64,000 nucleotides of DNA from Modestobacter excelsi. GTDB lineage: Bacteria; Actinomycetota; Actinomycetes; Mycobacteriales; Geodermatophilaceae. This document shows positions 43,060 through 52,778 of the stretch, piece after piece (position 1 is the first letter of the stretch; every line of letters begins with the position of its first letter). Below the pieces are notes generated by a model. That model ran no database searches. It saw only the letters and a program-made list of their open reading frames with translations, and was not told the DNA's origin. The stretch lies in NCBI RefSeq assembly GCF_005930495.1, contig NZ_SJEX01000005.1, positions 1 to 64,000 of the forward strand, in the 5' to 3' direction. The position numbers were made by a program, and so were the translations under genes.

Positions 43060-43300
43060 CACCTTATGGGAGGACGGCACAACGGTCGTTGAAGCGCTGG
43101 TCGCCGCGAGCCAGGCCTACGTTGCAATCAGAGATGTTCATGGCGCCGGGCCGGGCCGGTCACCGCAAGCAAGCTGCTCGCCAGGAAGCGGCCGGACCTC
43201 GTGCGGGTACAAGAACAAGTCATCATCGAGGCCGTTGGACCGGACCGTTTTGGCAACCGCTGCGGCGAAGCCGTGGGCAGAGAGACGATGTGGACGGCTC
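43060..43300 (+). pseudogene. Fragment resembling a DUF6308-like protein
   Basis: Two frames together give VVEALVAASQAYVAIRDVHG and, after a shift, VTASKLLARKRPDLVRVQEQ and VIIEAVGPDRFGN. The K-LL-A-KRP-L-P/R-x-x-D/E pattern is like the core of DUF6308-type proteins. There is no proper start or conserved end. It fills the 305-bp gap between two convergent genes. Low confidence in the family name; higher confidence that it is a broken gene. Confidence 0.4.
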
Positions 43301-43325
43301 CCCACAGGACTGACGAGTTGTGTAC

Positions 43326-46300
43326 TCAGTCAGGCGCGATCGGGGCCACGCTCGCGCCGGTGGGTGAGAGGAAGAGCAGCGATGGCGAGCTGACCGTCGC
43401 GCCGGCAGCGGTCAGCATGGTCGCGTAGCCGGTGATTTGTGGGCGGTAATACGTGACCCGGGCAGCCAGCGCGCTGGCCGGGATGGCGTCGGTCTTGTAG
43501 TCGATGACGACCAGCGACCCGTCGTCCTCGCGGTAGACGAGGTCCACGTACCCCTCGAGCACTGTTTCGTTGTGCTGCACGGTCCCGACGTACATCTCCC
43601 GCCAGTGCTGGTGGGCCGCGGCCCGCTGCACCACCTCGGCCCCCAACGCCGACCGCACCAGCGCGGTCACGACGTCCGCGTGGTCCTCGACGGCCTCGGC
43701 CGCGCACTGAGCAGCCACGGCTTCGTCCAGTCCAGCTTCAGTCGCCAGATCAACGGACTGGAGTACGCCGTGCAGGGCGCGACCGATCGCCGTTCCGTAT
43801 CGCCCCTTCGACCACGGTGGCAGGTCAACGTTAAGGCCACCCTTGGCGCTGCCCGCAGTGTCCTCCGCCTCGCTCAGCGCAACAGCCGGCTCCGTACCCT
43901 CCAGACCCGACGCCGAGATCGCCGAGGTCCGCCGGCTCGCCGCGCGCACCGCCTCCATCGCGGCCAACCACTCGTCGTACGCCGGTGGCTGCACCGCCGC
44001 CGGCTTGGCGCTCTCGTGGACGTCGACGTCTTCCTCGCTCAGCGTCCAGGACTCCGCGCCCGATGCGGCCTGTCCGTCGTCGGCCAGCAGCCGCGCGCTG
44101 CTCGCTGTCGCCGATGCCGCCGACCGGTGCAACGACACCACCAGGTGGTCCCGAGCCCGAGTGGCCGCGACGTACAGCAGCCGCCGGCGCTCCCGGTCGT
44201 CCATCTGCTCGTCGATCGGCGCTGCCACGTCGAAGTCGCCGGTGGTGACGCCCTTGCGCAGCGACACCTCGTAACCGCCCTCGCGAGTCCACAGCACCCG
44301 GACGCCCGACGGGTTCCGCGGCTGCGCAGTCATGCCGCTCATCACCACGATCGAAAACTCGAGCCCCTTGGCTCCGTGCACGGTCATGATCCGCACTGCG
44401 TCGGTGTCGGTCTCCGGCAGCGCAGCCTCGACCACACGCGACGTCTCCTCACCCTGCTGCGCGGCCCACGCCAGGTACGCCCGCAGCCCACCGTGCTCGG
44501 ACTCCGACCATGCCCGAGCCTGGTCCACCACGAACCGCAGCCGGCGCCACTGGTCTCGGGCCCGCGGGCTGGTGGCGGCGACCTCGAGCATGCGGCGGTC
44601 GCTGACCAGCTGAGCAAGTACCTCGCTCGGCGCCATCCACCGCGCCGCGTAGTACAGCCGCTGCAGGTAGGCCAGCGCCTGGCTCACCGGGTGCTCGGCG
44701 CGGTCGTCGTCCAGTGGCGCGATCACGTTCAGTGCGCCGCCGTCGCGCTTCCATGTCCACAGGTCGTCGTCACCGCAGCCGAACAGCGGTGACCGCAGCG
44801 CCGTCACCAGCGCGAGGCCGTCGCTGGGGTCGGCGATCGCCCGAACGGCGGCCAGCAGGTCGCGGACCTCCTGCGCTTCGTAGACCAGCGAGCTCGACTC
44901 AGCCCGGTACGGGATGCCGGCCCGGTCGAGGGCGTCCTCGAGGAAGGGCAACGACGTGCGCGCGGGCAGCAGGATCGCGACGTCGTCCAGCCGGGCGGAC
45001 CGCCAGCTGCCGTCGATGCACACCGGCCACTGGTCGGCGATCGCCTTCCGGACCACGCCGGCAACGTCGGCGGCCTCGCGCTCCCGGAGGGCCGTCGCCT
45101 GCGGCTTGTCCTGGTGACCGTCGGCGCCGAGGACGACGACGGCCGGTGCGCCGGACTGTGGCTCGCGGTGCGGCCCGAGCGGCTGGAACGCCGGCTGCTT
45201 GTCCTGCTCGGCGACGATCAGCCGGCCGAAGACAGCGTTCACCCACGAGACGATCGGGCTGACGGTCCGGAAGTTGGTGGTCAGGCTGACCTGCTCACCG
45301 ATCACCTGCTGCGACCGCAGGTACATGGCGATGTCGGCCCGCCGGAAGCGGTAGATCGACTGTTTCGGGTCGCCGACCACGAACAGCGACCCGGGCGGGA
45401 CGACGACGTCCTCCCACCGCTCGGCACTGGCCGCCGCCCCGCCGGCGATCCGGACTGCCAGCTCGATCTGGATCGGGTCGGTGTCCTGGAACTCGTCGAG
45501 CAGCAGATGGCGGTAGCGCGACTGCAGCGCGGCCCGGACATCAGCACCGGCCTCGCCACGGAGGACGTCGCGGGCGATGACCAAGAGGTCGTGGAACTCC
45601 AGCCGGCCGGCGGCGCGACGTTCCTGCGCTGCTTCCAGGACGCGGGCGGCAATCCACCGGCTGAGTGCACGAAGCGTCGGCTCGAGGACAGCGGCCACCA
45701 CGTCGGCCGCGTCTGCCACCACGTGCTTGCAGTCGTCCTTCAGCGCATCGAGCAGCGCCTTGCCGCCCCAGTTGTTGGCCTTCCCGTAGCTGAACTTCAG
45801 AGCGGCCGCGGCACGCAGGACCTCGAGCTGCTGCCCCGGGTCACCCGCGGCTGCCAGGGCTTCCGCCCAGGCGGCGAACTTGTGCAGCGAAGGGAGGAAC
45901 TTGTCTTCGCCGCTGGTGCACTCGTCGGCCCGTGCCACGAGGTCGGTGGTGCGTTGGATCAGCTCTTCGATGCCGCGAAGCTCGGCACGGTCCAGCGCTT
46001 CGTCTGTCAGCACCCGCTCGGCGACGAGATCCCAGTCGGCGTTGAAGAGCTTCGCCAGCGAGCGGAGGTTCTCCAGCGTCACGCCTGCCGACATGGCCAG
46101 CAGCAGCGGCTCGGCGATGTCGTCGTCGTCCAGCAGCTGGCGCCGCTGTTCGGCCCATCGCTCCTCGAAGGAGACGGCCGAGCTCAGCTCGTCGGCGACC
46201 TCGATCAGCGGCGGCAGGCCGGCTTCGATCGGATGCTCGGCCAGGATCCGCTGGGCGAAGGAGTGCAGCGTCCCGATGGCTGCGCCGTCCAGGTCCTCGA

Positions 46301-46559
46301 GAGCTTCCTGCGCCCGGTCGTCCGTTTCCTTCTCGAGCGCGGCTCGCAAGCGGTCGCGCAGTTCCGCGCCGGCCTTCTCGGTAAAGGTCACGGCAGCGAT
46401 GCACCGCATCGGGACGCCGTCGACCAGCACCAGCTGTTTGATGCGGTTGACCAGACTCGCGGTCTTGCCCGACCCGGCACCCGCCTCGACGAACAGCGTT
46501 GCGCCCGTGTCCTCGGCAATCCGCCGCCGACCTTCGTCATCCGCCAGGGGAGTGGTCAT
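43326..46559 (-). CDS. AddA/RecB-like UvrD helicase with C-terminal nuclease
   Basis: 1077 aa. ATG 46559 overlaps the stop of the AddB-like gene (ATGA). Superfamily 1 motifs are Walker A EAGAGSGKTASL (about 25-36), AAVTFTEKAGAELRDRL, IGTLHSFAQRIL, LLLDEFQDTDPIQIEL (Walker B), VVGDPKQSIYRFRRADI, VHGAKGLEFSIVVMSG and LLYVAATRARDHLVVS. The C-terminus has a PD-(D/E)XK nuclease, EGYVDLVYREDDG and LVVIDYKTD. With its partner it would unwind and degrade DNA ends, as AddAB does. Its place inside the island rather than in a housekeeping locus suggests a defence variant, which is inference. Confidence 0.9.
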   Translation of the reverse strand: MTTPLADDEGRRRIAEDTGATLFVEAGAGSGKTASLVNRIKQLVLVDGVPMRCIAAVTFTEKAGAELRDRLRAALEKETDDRAQEALEDLDGAAIGTLHSFAQRILAEHPIEAGLPPLIEVADELSSAVSFEERWAEQRRQLLDDDDIAEPLLLAMSAGVTLENLRSLAKLFNADWDLVAERVLTDEALDRAELRGIEELIQRTTDLVARADECTSGEDKFLPSLHKFAAWAEALAAAGDPGQQLEVLRAAAALKFSYGKANNWGGKALLDALKDDCKHVVADAADVVAAVLEPTLRALSRWIAARVLEAAQERRAAGRLEFHDLLVIARDVLRGEAGADVRAALQSRYRHLLLDEFQDTDPIQIELAVRIAGGAAASAERWEDVVVPPGSLFVVGDPKQSIYRFRRADIAMYLRSQQVIGEQVSLTTNFRTVSPIVSWVNAVFGRLIVAEQDKQPAFQPLGPHREPQSGAPAVVVLGADGHQDKPQATALREREAADVAGVVRKAIADQWPVCIDGSWRSARLDDVAILLPARTSLPFLEDALDRAGIPYRAESSSLVYEAQEVRDLLAAVRAIADPSDGLALVTALRSPLFGCGDDDLWTWKRDGGALNVIAPLDDDRAEHPVSQALAYLQRLYYAARWMAPSEVLAQLVSDRRMLEVAATSPRARDQWRRLRFVVDQARAWSESEHGGLRAYLAWAAQQGEETSRVVEAALPETDTDAVRIMTVHGAKGLEFSIVVMSGMTAQPRNPSGVRVLWTREGGYEVSLRKGVTTGDFDVAAPIDEQMDDRERRRLLYVAATRARDHLVVSLHRSAASATASSARLLADDGQAASGAESWTLSEEDVDVHESAKPAAVQPPAYDEWLAAMEAVRAASRRTSAISASGLEGTEPAVALSEAEDTAGSAKGGLNVDLPPWSKGRYGTAIGRALHGVLQSVDLATEAGLDEAVAAQCAAEAVEDHADVVTALVRSALGAEVVQRAAAHQHWREMYVGTVQHNETVLEGYVDLVYREDDGSLVVIDYKTDAIPASALAARVTYYRPQITGYATMLTAAGATVSSPSLLFLSPTGASVAPIAPD

Positions 46560-49500
46560 GCGGCGCCTCCGTCGGGCAGCGGTTCGATCAGGGTGACGAG
46601 CTCGCTGAGTCGCGGATCGTGCTTCTTGTCCTCCCACCGGCGGCGGCTCTCGGCGTGGCCGATGCCGTCGGGGTTGCAGTAGCTGCACTGCACGTAGGAG
46701 TAGTCGGGCCCGACCGGCGGACGCGCGGGGAAGAGGCCGGAGCGGATGCCGGTCACGATCGTCTGCAGCGTCTCGGCGTAGGTGCGCTCCACCGCGTCGG
46801 TGAGCGGGACCTCGATGCGTCCCTTGTCCCGGCGGACGAACCAGTAGGCGGCTTCCACCTCGGCGTCCTCGCCGTAGGCGTCCCGCGCCGCGTGCGCGTA
46901 CACGGGGAGCTGGAGTTTCGTGCCGCCTTCAACGGGATTGCTCTCGCTGAGGTTCTGGAAGGCCCGGTTGCTCCCGCTCTTGATGTCGGTGACGTACAGC
47001 CGGCCGTCGATGTCCCGGTCGACCTTGTCCGCGGAGCCACGCATGAGCAGCATGCTGCCGTCGGGCAGCTGGATGGCCACCGGTTCGGCACCGTGCATGC
47101 CGAAGGCGAGTTCGCTCGCGATGACGGCGGCGCGGTGCTCGCGGCGCCACTCGTCGTCAGCGATGAGCATCGCCTGCAGGTCGGCTTGCACCCGGGCCAG
47201 GGTCTGCTCCCACAAACGCGGGTGACCGGTGCGTCCCTGGGCGGCGAACTTGTCCGCCTGCTCCTGGGCGATCTGCGACAGCCGACGACGCTGCTCGTCG
47301 GTCCACGGCTCGCCGTAGGCCGGGAGTTGGTCGGCGAACTCGTGGACCAGCGCGTCGAAGCTCGCGTGTATCAACGTGCCGATGTCGGCCGCGCTGATGG
47401 TGATGACGTCCTCGGGCTGCTCGACCGGCGAGATCCCGAGGAGGCGTTCGACAAAGTAGGTGTGCGGGCAGCCGGCGTACTTCTCCAGCGCCGTGGGCGA
47501 CACCGACCCGCTGCCGGCGGTGTGGTCGGGCAGGCCGGTGACTGCGGTCAGGTCCCCGTCGAAGCGGGTGAACCGGTCGCTGGCGCGCCCCCGCTGCAGA
47601 GCGCGGGCGGCCGCGGCTACCGGGTCGTCGACCTCGAGCCCAGCGTGCGCGGCTTGCGTCCGCCACTCCTGCTCCGTTGCCGGCCGGCTCGTGCTGACGA
47701 GTGAGCCGGCGAAGGAGGCCGACGTCGTCATCCAGCTGGTCGGCGGGGCATCCCACTCGGTCGCCGACAGGCGGGGTCTCCCCGAGAGGAGGCGGAGCGT
47801 CGGCAGCAGCCAGCGACTGGGCAGGTGCTGGCTCTTGGTGCGCAGATCGCCGCGCGGGAAAGACGCCAGGACGTTGGGTGCCGCCGCGAAGGCGGCGAGC
47901 AGGTGCCGGTGCTGGGTGTCCAGGCGCTCCCGGTAGCCGACCAACTGGCCGCCGGTGACGTCCCGGGCTCGCTCCGGGAGCAAGGGGTCCTCCCGCAGCC
48001 GGCCGGGGAACACCGCCTCGGCCAGGCCGAGGACGAAGACGGCGTCGGCGTCGAGGCCCACAGCGGCCGACACGGGGGCGACGAGGACGCCGTCACCGAA
48101 GCGTCCGACGCGGGGAAGTGCACCCTCCAGCTGAGTCGCGACGGTCTCCCGCAGGGCGGCGAGGTCGGCTCCGGCTCCAGCGAAGGAGTCGAGGACAGCG
48201 AAACCTCGAAGCGCCTGCTCGACCGCCACCGCGGCGTACTGCTCCTCCGCGGGCAGGCGGGTCAGCTGTTCCGCCTCACCGATGAGGTCGTGCAGCACCG
48301 CCAGGCCCCATGCACTCAACTCACCCCACGAGCGCAGTTGCCGGGCGGTGGCCAGACGGCCCCTCAGGTCCACGACGAAGCCGCGAAGCCGCTCGGCGTT
48401 CTCGATGCTCGCCGTCAGCCGCTCGACGATGCCGGGCCGGACGTCCTGCCGAGCTTGCTCGTCGGCGAGCCGGTCGCGCTCGTCGCTGATGAAGCGGATG
48501 AGCCGGCTGTCCCAGTCAGCACCGTGGACGATGCCGGCAGAGCGGGAGAGCCGCTCCCAGCGGGCGACCGGGATGCGCTCGCCGCCCGGACCGGTCATAG
48601 GGACGGTGGCGAGGACCCGGAACAGGTCGCTGCGCGGGACGTCACGGTCAGGGCCGCTGCCGGCGAGATCGAACAGCTCGAGAACGGCGCGGGAAACCGC
48701 GCGCTCGTGGACGGGCCGAGTGCCGGGACCGTTGATGGTGATCCCGGCGGCGGTGAGGTGTTCGTGGAGCAGCCGGGCGTAGGGGTTCTGTGCGGCGTAC
48801 AGGACGGCGACCCGGTGCGCCTTCGTGGTCCGCAGGGCGTGGACGACCTCCCGGACGACACAGCGCACCTCGTCGTCGGCGTCCGATGCGGTGAGCACCC
48901 GGGTGGCCGTCGGCAGCGCCGCGGTGTCCGGCGCAGTCGCGCCGATGCGGTCAAGCGAGCGCTGGACGGCAGCGTCGGCTTCGGCGTGTCCGGTCCAGCC
49001 GGTGACGGTCCGGACGTCCGACGCGCCGGTCAGCGCGGTGATGAAGGCAGCTTCGGCTCGGTTGAGCGCCTGGGGAAGATAGAGGACGACGGCGCCGATC
49101 TCCTTGACCTTCCCCGGGTCGCTCTCGCAGAGGTCGGTCGCGGTGCGAAGCAGATCGGTCTGGTCGTACCACTGCCGGGCGAGTGCGGCGACGACCGAGC
49201 GGTGCAGGCGGATGAGGTCGGGGCCGGGGGGCTGGACCGTAGTCAGCGCGTCGAGCGCGGCGTCGTCGAGGTCGCGCAGCTCCCGGCTGGCCTGGACGAG
49301 GGCCTGCACCGTCGCGGGGTGCTCCTTCACCTGCTCGAACACACCGGCGTCGCGCTGCAGCGCTGAGCGCCAGGCCGCGGCGATGACCGGTCCGGTGGCG
49401 GGGCGTCGGTCATGTAGCGCGGGGGCCGCGAGCTGCTCCGCCAGGCGGGTCACGGTCGTCGGGTACAGGGCGGCGACGCCAGAGTGGCCGTCGCCGAGGC

Positions 49501-49642
49501 CGTGCGCGAGGAAGCGGCGAGCCACGATGCCGGCGATGTTGTTGGGCACCAGGATGGTCACCGGCGTCATCGGGTCGCCGTTCTTGGCCTCGCGGACAAC
49601 GTCCCGAAGCTCCTCGAGCGCAGCGCGCCCGTATGCAGTCAT
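46556..49642 (-). CDS. AddB-like PD-(D/E)XK nuclease
   Basis: 1028 aa from ATG 49642, with GGGGGAAC just upstream (a GTG 21 bases earlier is less likely). Where AddB relatives may carry a nucleotide site, this reads TILVPNNIAGIVARRFLA, with no GxxGxGK, so the helicase half is probably inert. The middle holds VFVLGLAEAVFPGRLREDPL. The nuclease core is RGSADKVDRDIDGRLYVTDI followed by KSG. Cysteines flank it: YAGCPHTYFVERLL before, and CSYCNPDGIGH after. AddB proteins normally use four Cys for an iron-sulphur cluster, and the fourth is not at its usual place here. It is coupled to the AddA-like gene. Confidence 0.87.
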   Translation of the reverse strand: MTAYGRAALEELRDVVREAKNGDPMTPVTILVPNNIAGIVARRFLAHGLGDGHSGVAALYPTTVTRLAEQLAAPALHDRRPATGPVIAAAWRSALQRDAGVFEQVKEHPATVQALVQASRELRDLDDAALDALTTVQPPGPDLIRLHRSVVAALARQWYDQTDLLRTATDLCESDPGKVKEIGAVVLYLPQALNRAEAAFITALTGASDVRTVTGWTGHAEADAAVQRSLDRIGATAPDTAALPTATRVLTASDADDEVRCVVREVVHALRTTKAHRVAVLYAAQNPYARLLHEHLTAAGITINGPGTRPVHERAVSRAVLELFDLAGSGPDRDVPRSDLFRVLATVPMTGPGGERIPVARWERLSRSAGIVHGADWDSRLIRFISDERDRLADEQARQDVRPGIVERLTASIENAERLRGFVVDLRGRLATARQLRSWGELSAWGLAVLHDLIGEAEQLTRLPAEEQYAAVAVEQALRGFAVLDSFAGAGADLAALRETVATQLEGALPRVGRFGDGVLVAPVSAAVGLDADAVFVLGLAEAVFPGRLREDPLLPERARDVTGGQLVGYRERLDTQHRHLLAAFAAAPNVLASFPRGDLRTKSQHLPSRWLLPTLRLLSGRPRLSATEWDAPPTSWMTTSASFAGSLVSTSRPATEQEWRTQAAHAGLEVDDPVAAAARALQRGRASDRFTRFDGDLTAVTGLPDHTAGSGSVSPTALEKYAGCPHTYFVERLLGISPVEQPEDVITISAADIGTLIHASFDALVHEFADQLPAYGEPWTDEQRRRLSQIAQEQADKFAAQGRTGHPRLWEQTLARVQADLQAMLIADDEWRREHRAAVIASELAFGMHGAEPVAIQLPDGSMLLMRGSADKVDRDIDGRLYVTDIKSGSNRAFQNLSESNPVEGGTKLQLPVYAHAARDAYGEDAEVEAAYWFVRRDKGRIEVPLTDAVERTYAETLQTIVTGIRSGLFPARPPVGPDYSYVQCSYCNPDGIGHAESRRRWEDKKHDPRLSELVTLIEPLPDGGAA

Positions 49643-49827
49643 GCGTTCCCCCGTGATCCGCACTGCGGCGACCGTAACAGCGCTAGGTGATCGCGCAGCT
49701 GCATTTCGTCACACCTGCACCTGCGGTCACGCTGGTTGAAGATCCGGGTGTCGCTGTTCCTGAATGGGCGATGACGGATGGCATGGTCCGCGACGTTGGT
49801 CTTTCGTCGGTCACTAGGGGTTGCCAG
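49643..49827. promoter_or_regulatory. Shared region between divergent AddB-like and hydrolase genes
   Basis: A 185-bp gap from which both modules are transcribed in opposite directions. It holds the GGGGGAAC ribosome site of the AddB-like gene and the AGGGG site of the hydrolase gene. No clear promoter boxes or operator were found by eye. Its sharing suggests co-control of the two modules. Confidence 0.45.
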
Positions 49828-51576
49828 ATGTCCGTTCGCGTTGTCTTTCTCCACGGCGTGGGCGCGAGTCCGACGACGCTGGCCTGGCTCCCAGCCCTCA
49901 ACGCCAACCTGGTCCAGCTCGGTGCGGATGAGTTGGACGAGTCGTCTGTCTGTCTGCCTCAGTACAGCGATCTGCTGTCGACCGCCAACATCGGCGCCCC
50001 GTTGCCGCCGCTCACCTACAAGTCCGTCAACGAGATCGCAGAGGGTCGGGCTTACGAACTTCGGCAGGCCCGTTTGGAGCGCTGGCTGAAAGCCGACGCA
50101 GAAGCGTCCGGGATGGGCTGGGACGTCGTGCCGACATCTGTCGTGGACTTCGCCGTCTGGGCCGCTCTTGGTCTCAAGCCTGCCGAGGTGCTTGACCAGG
50201 CAGCCCGCTACGTCACGGACGACAAGCTCCGTGGAGCGGTGCTGAAGCGCGTGCTGGTGCAGTTCCCATCGGCCGGCTCGGTGGTGGTGATCGGGCACAG
50301 CCTCGGGTCTCTGATCGCCATCGACCTGTTGGACCAGTTGCCCCCCGACGTCCACGTGAAGCGCCTCATCACCATGGGCAGTCCTGCCGGATCGCGGACG
50401 GTGCATGACAAGGGGGAGCGGTTGCTCCGCAAGTTCCCGCACATGCGGGTTGACGACTGGGTCAACTTCTACGGTGTCGGCGACGTGATCACCGGAGGGC
50501 GCGGACTCGGCGCCGTGTTCCCAGAAGCACATGACGTCCGGCTGGCGATCGGCGCCAGCCATGAGGCGGTCTATTACTTCCAGCGACCACTCGTGGCGGA
50601 GGTGGTGGCTGATGCACGCGCACCGCGCAGCTCGGACGTCGTTCCCGCATCCCCGCTCGTCGAGGCAGATGCTGACGCCACGGAGGTGCTCAGCCTCTTT
50701 GGTCTGACGTTCGCGCACCACGTGGCTGAGAACATCGTGGACGACGAGAAGCAGCAGCGGTACCGGCAGGCTCTCTCCGTTGTGCAGGCGGAGATGGCAC
50801 AGGAGCTTCGTGAGCGAGCCGAAGCGGATGGTCGGCCAGTATCGGCGGCGGTTGCCGCGCTGGTGAACGCAGCCCGGCCGCGCCTCGCACACGTGTCCCG
50901 TCTCGAGGATGTGCTCGACGTGCTCGTCATCGGCGCGATGACCAATCTGGTTGCCCCCTACGAGATCAACGCAAGTCGCGCCGTCGAGGGAGCGATGCGG
51001 GACATGTGCGTCGACCTCGGGCTGCGCGGCAAGTGGGGACTGGACGTGTACCAGGCTGTCGTCGCCGTGAAATCGGTGGTTCGTGACGTCAGCGGGCTTC
51101 GTTGGCCCGCCATCGCTCTTGGCGCCGCCGGCGTTGCGCTCAGCGCGGCTGGGCCCTTGGGGATGGCTCTGTGGACGCGGGACCGTCGGACCGATGCGGC
51201 CGCCGACATGTTGCACGCTCCGGGGGCCCTCAGCGATGGCAGCAAATTCTCGGCCATGGCCGCCGCACTCGGTCAAGCGGAAAGTAAGGCATCGGCTGCT
51301 ACCACGCCCATCGCTCAGCTAGCCACGGACCTCGTGATTCGAGTGGCTGTAGAGCAAGCGCGGGACAACGTCCCCGGCGTGAGGCGAAACGATGAAGCCT
51401 GGTTCCTCTTAGCTGAGAAGGAAAGGGACATCGCTGCGGAACTGCGGAAGCTCTCTACCTTCAGCGACCCTGGCGGAGCCGGTATCGGGGAGCTGAAGCA
51501 GAAGCAGGAACTGGTCAAACGCCTGATCAACTACATGATCGAGAACGGCCTCGGACCGGACGGCTCAGACGCGTGA
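49828..51576 (+). CDS. Alpha/beta-hydrolase (lipase-like) protein of the island
   Basis: 582 aa. ATG 49828 is chosen because AGGGG lies seven bases upstream and the fold begins at once: SVRVVFLHGVGASPTTLAWL. The nucleophile elbow is VVVIGHSLGSLIAIDLL with Ser158. The likely acid and His lie in NFYGVGDVITGG and the region after SHEAVYYF. The C-terminal half (about 290-582) is not hydrolase-like. It includes a hydrophobic stretch, AIALGAAGVALSAAGPLGMA (about 430-450), that may touch the membrane, and then charged helices. It is the first gene of an operon with DUF6361, PLD and SNF2 genes. A toxic lipase or esterase effector is an attractive guess, not proven. Confidence 0.75.
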   Translation: MSVRVVFLHGVGASPTTLAWLPALNANLVQLGADELDESSVCLPQYSDLLSTANIGAPLPPLTYKSVNEIAEGRAYELRQARLERWLKADAEASGMGWDVVPTSVVDFAVWAALGLKPAEVLDQAARYVTDDKLRGAVLKRVLVQFPSAGSVVVIGHSLGSLIAIDLLDQLPPDVHVKRLITMGSPAGSRTVHDKGERLLRKFPHMRVDDWVNFYGVGDVITGGRGLGAVFPEAHDVRLAIGASHEAVYYFQRPLVAEVVADARAPRSSDVVPASPLVEADADATEVLSLFGLTFAHHVAENIVDDEKQQRYRQALSVVQAEMAQELRERAEADGRPVSAAVAALVNAARPRLAHVSRLEDVLDVLVIGAMTNLVAPYEINASRAVEGAMRDMCVDLGLRGKWGLDVYQAVVAVKSVVRDVSGLRWPAIALGAAGVALSAAGPLGMALWTRDRRTDAAADMLHAPGALSDGSKFSAMAAALGQAESKASAATTPIAQLATDLVIRVAVEQARDNVPGVRRNDEAWFLLAEKERDIAAELRKLSTFSDPGGAGIGELKQKQELVKRLINYMIENGLGPDGSDA

Positions 51577-52778
51577 GCTCCACGCTCAGATGGTTGGACT
51601 TCTCCGCCGAGGAGCAACGCCGGACCCGCGAGATGCTGCGGCTCTTCGAGGAGAAGGAGAGCCGCGACGAGCTGGGCATCGGCCAGGTGCGCGACGCCTT
51701 CTCGGACCTGCTCTTTCCCGGCACCTCGGTGCTGCTGACCCGCGCTCGGTACTTCCTCATCATCCCGTGGTGCGGTCAGTACGCGGACAGCACCGCGCAC
51801 TACCGGCGGGGACGGCAGACCCTGGACATGGTCGAGCGCAAGGCGCTGGTGGCGCTCAAGGCCGCAGCGCCGGGCGAGCCGGGGATCATCGGCGCGTACG
51901 CCGGTACCGCGGTGAAGAACCTGCCCTCCGTCCTCTACAAGCAGGCGCTTGAGCGCTACGGCATTGCTCGCCCCGCCGTCGAGAGCGGTGTCCTCGCCGA
52001 GGAAGGGGTGGGGGAGCACGTCACCCGCGACGCACCCGGTCAATGGGTGTCCTCACTGCCGGCAGCGCCGTCAGGGTTTCCCGACGCCATCGACGGTGGG
52101 GTGCGGCTGTCGCGGGAGGAGGCAAGATGGTTGCAGGACCAGATCACCGCAGCCACCCCGGACTCCTACCTGACGCACGTCCTGCTGTCCGATTGGCTCG
52201 TGGAAGGCGTGGAGTGGCCGTGGAGCCACCCCGCTGTCGAGACCGCGCCGGCTGAGATGGCAGCGGTCGTCGACGACGCAGAGCTCTTTTCCCTGGCGAT
52301 GCACGGCGCGGCGCTGCTCTACAACCTGCTCATCAGCGAGTGGTACGAGAGCAAGGAGTTGAGCAACGTCGCTGACCCGGTGGAGGCCTACCGGGAGGCC
52401 CTGGCCGATTGGGCCGACCAAGTGCTCGCGCATCCGAAGCGGAACTCGTGGGACACCGGCGCCATGTGGCGGCGGGTGATGAGGCAGAACCCGCGCGTCG
52501 AGGGCAATGTCCGCGCCCGCCGGTTCATCAGCGACTGGCTCGACGTCTTCGTCCGCGGCGAAGTCGATTCACTTGCGGACGACCATGCACTCCGGCAGCT
52601 CATCAAACAGCGCGAACGCGCCATCAAGGGCGCGCAGTCGCGACTGGCCAACGAGAAGCTCCTGCGCAGCTGGGCCGGTGCCTCCGGCAGCCGGCGGCTG
52701 GCCTACCGATGGGGCAACGTGGCCGGGCTCATCGCCGACATCCACGACGGATTGGAGTCGTCCGATGCTCGAGCCTGA
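51573..52778 (+). CDS. DUF6361 family protein
   Basis: 401 aa; GTG overlaps the hydrolase stop (GTGA). Family pattern: LRWLDFSAEEQRRTREMLRL, EEKESRDELGIGQVRDAFSD and LLFPGTSVLLTRARYFLIIP (with WC following). The rest is helical with ALYNL-like and WDTGAMWRRVMRQNPRV blocks. No catalytic motif is recognised. The family typically lies next to PLD and SNF2 genes, as here, so it is probably a structural or recognition subunit of the same complex. Confidence 0.8.
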   Translation: MSSTLRWLDFSAEEQRRTREMLRLFEEKESRDELGIGQVRDAFSDLLFPGTSVLLTRARYFLIIPWCGQYADSTAHYRRGRQTLDMVERKALVALKAAAPGEPGIIGAYAGTAVKNLPSVLYKQALERYGIARPAVESGVLAEEGVGEHVTRDAPGQWVSSLPAAPSGFPDAIDGGVRLSREEARWLQDQITAATPDSYLTHVLLSDWLVEGVEWPWSHPAVETAPAEMAAVVDDAELFSLAMHGAALLYNLLISEWYESKELSNVADPVEAYREALADWADQVLAHPKRNSWDTGAMWRRVMRQNPRVEGNVRARRFISDWLDVFVRGEVDSLADDHALRQLIKQRERAIKGAQSRLANEKLLRSWAGASGSRRLAYRWGNVAGLIADIHDGLESSDARA

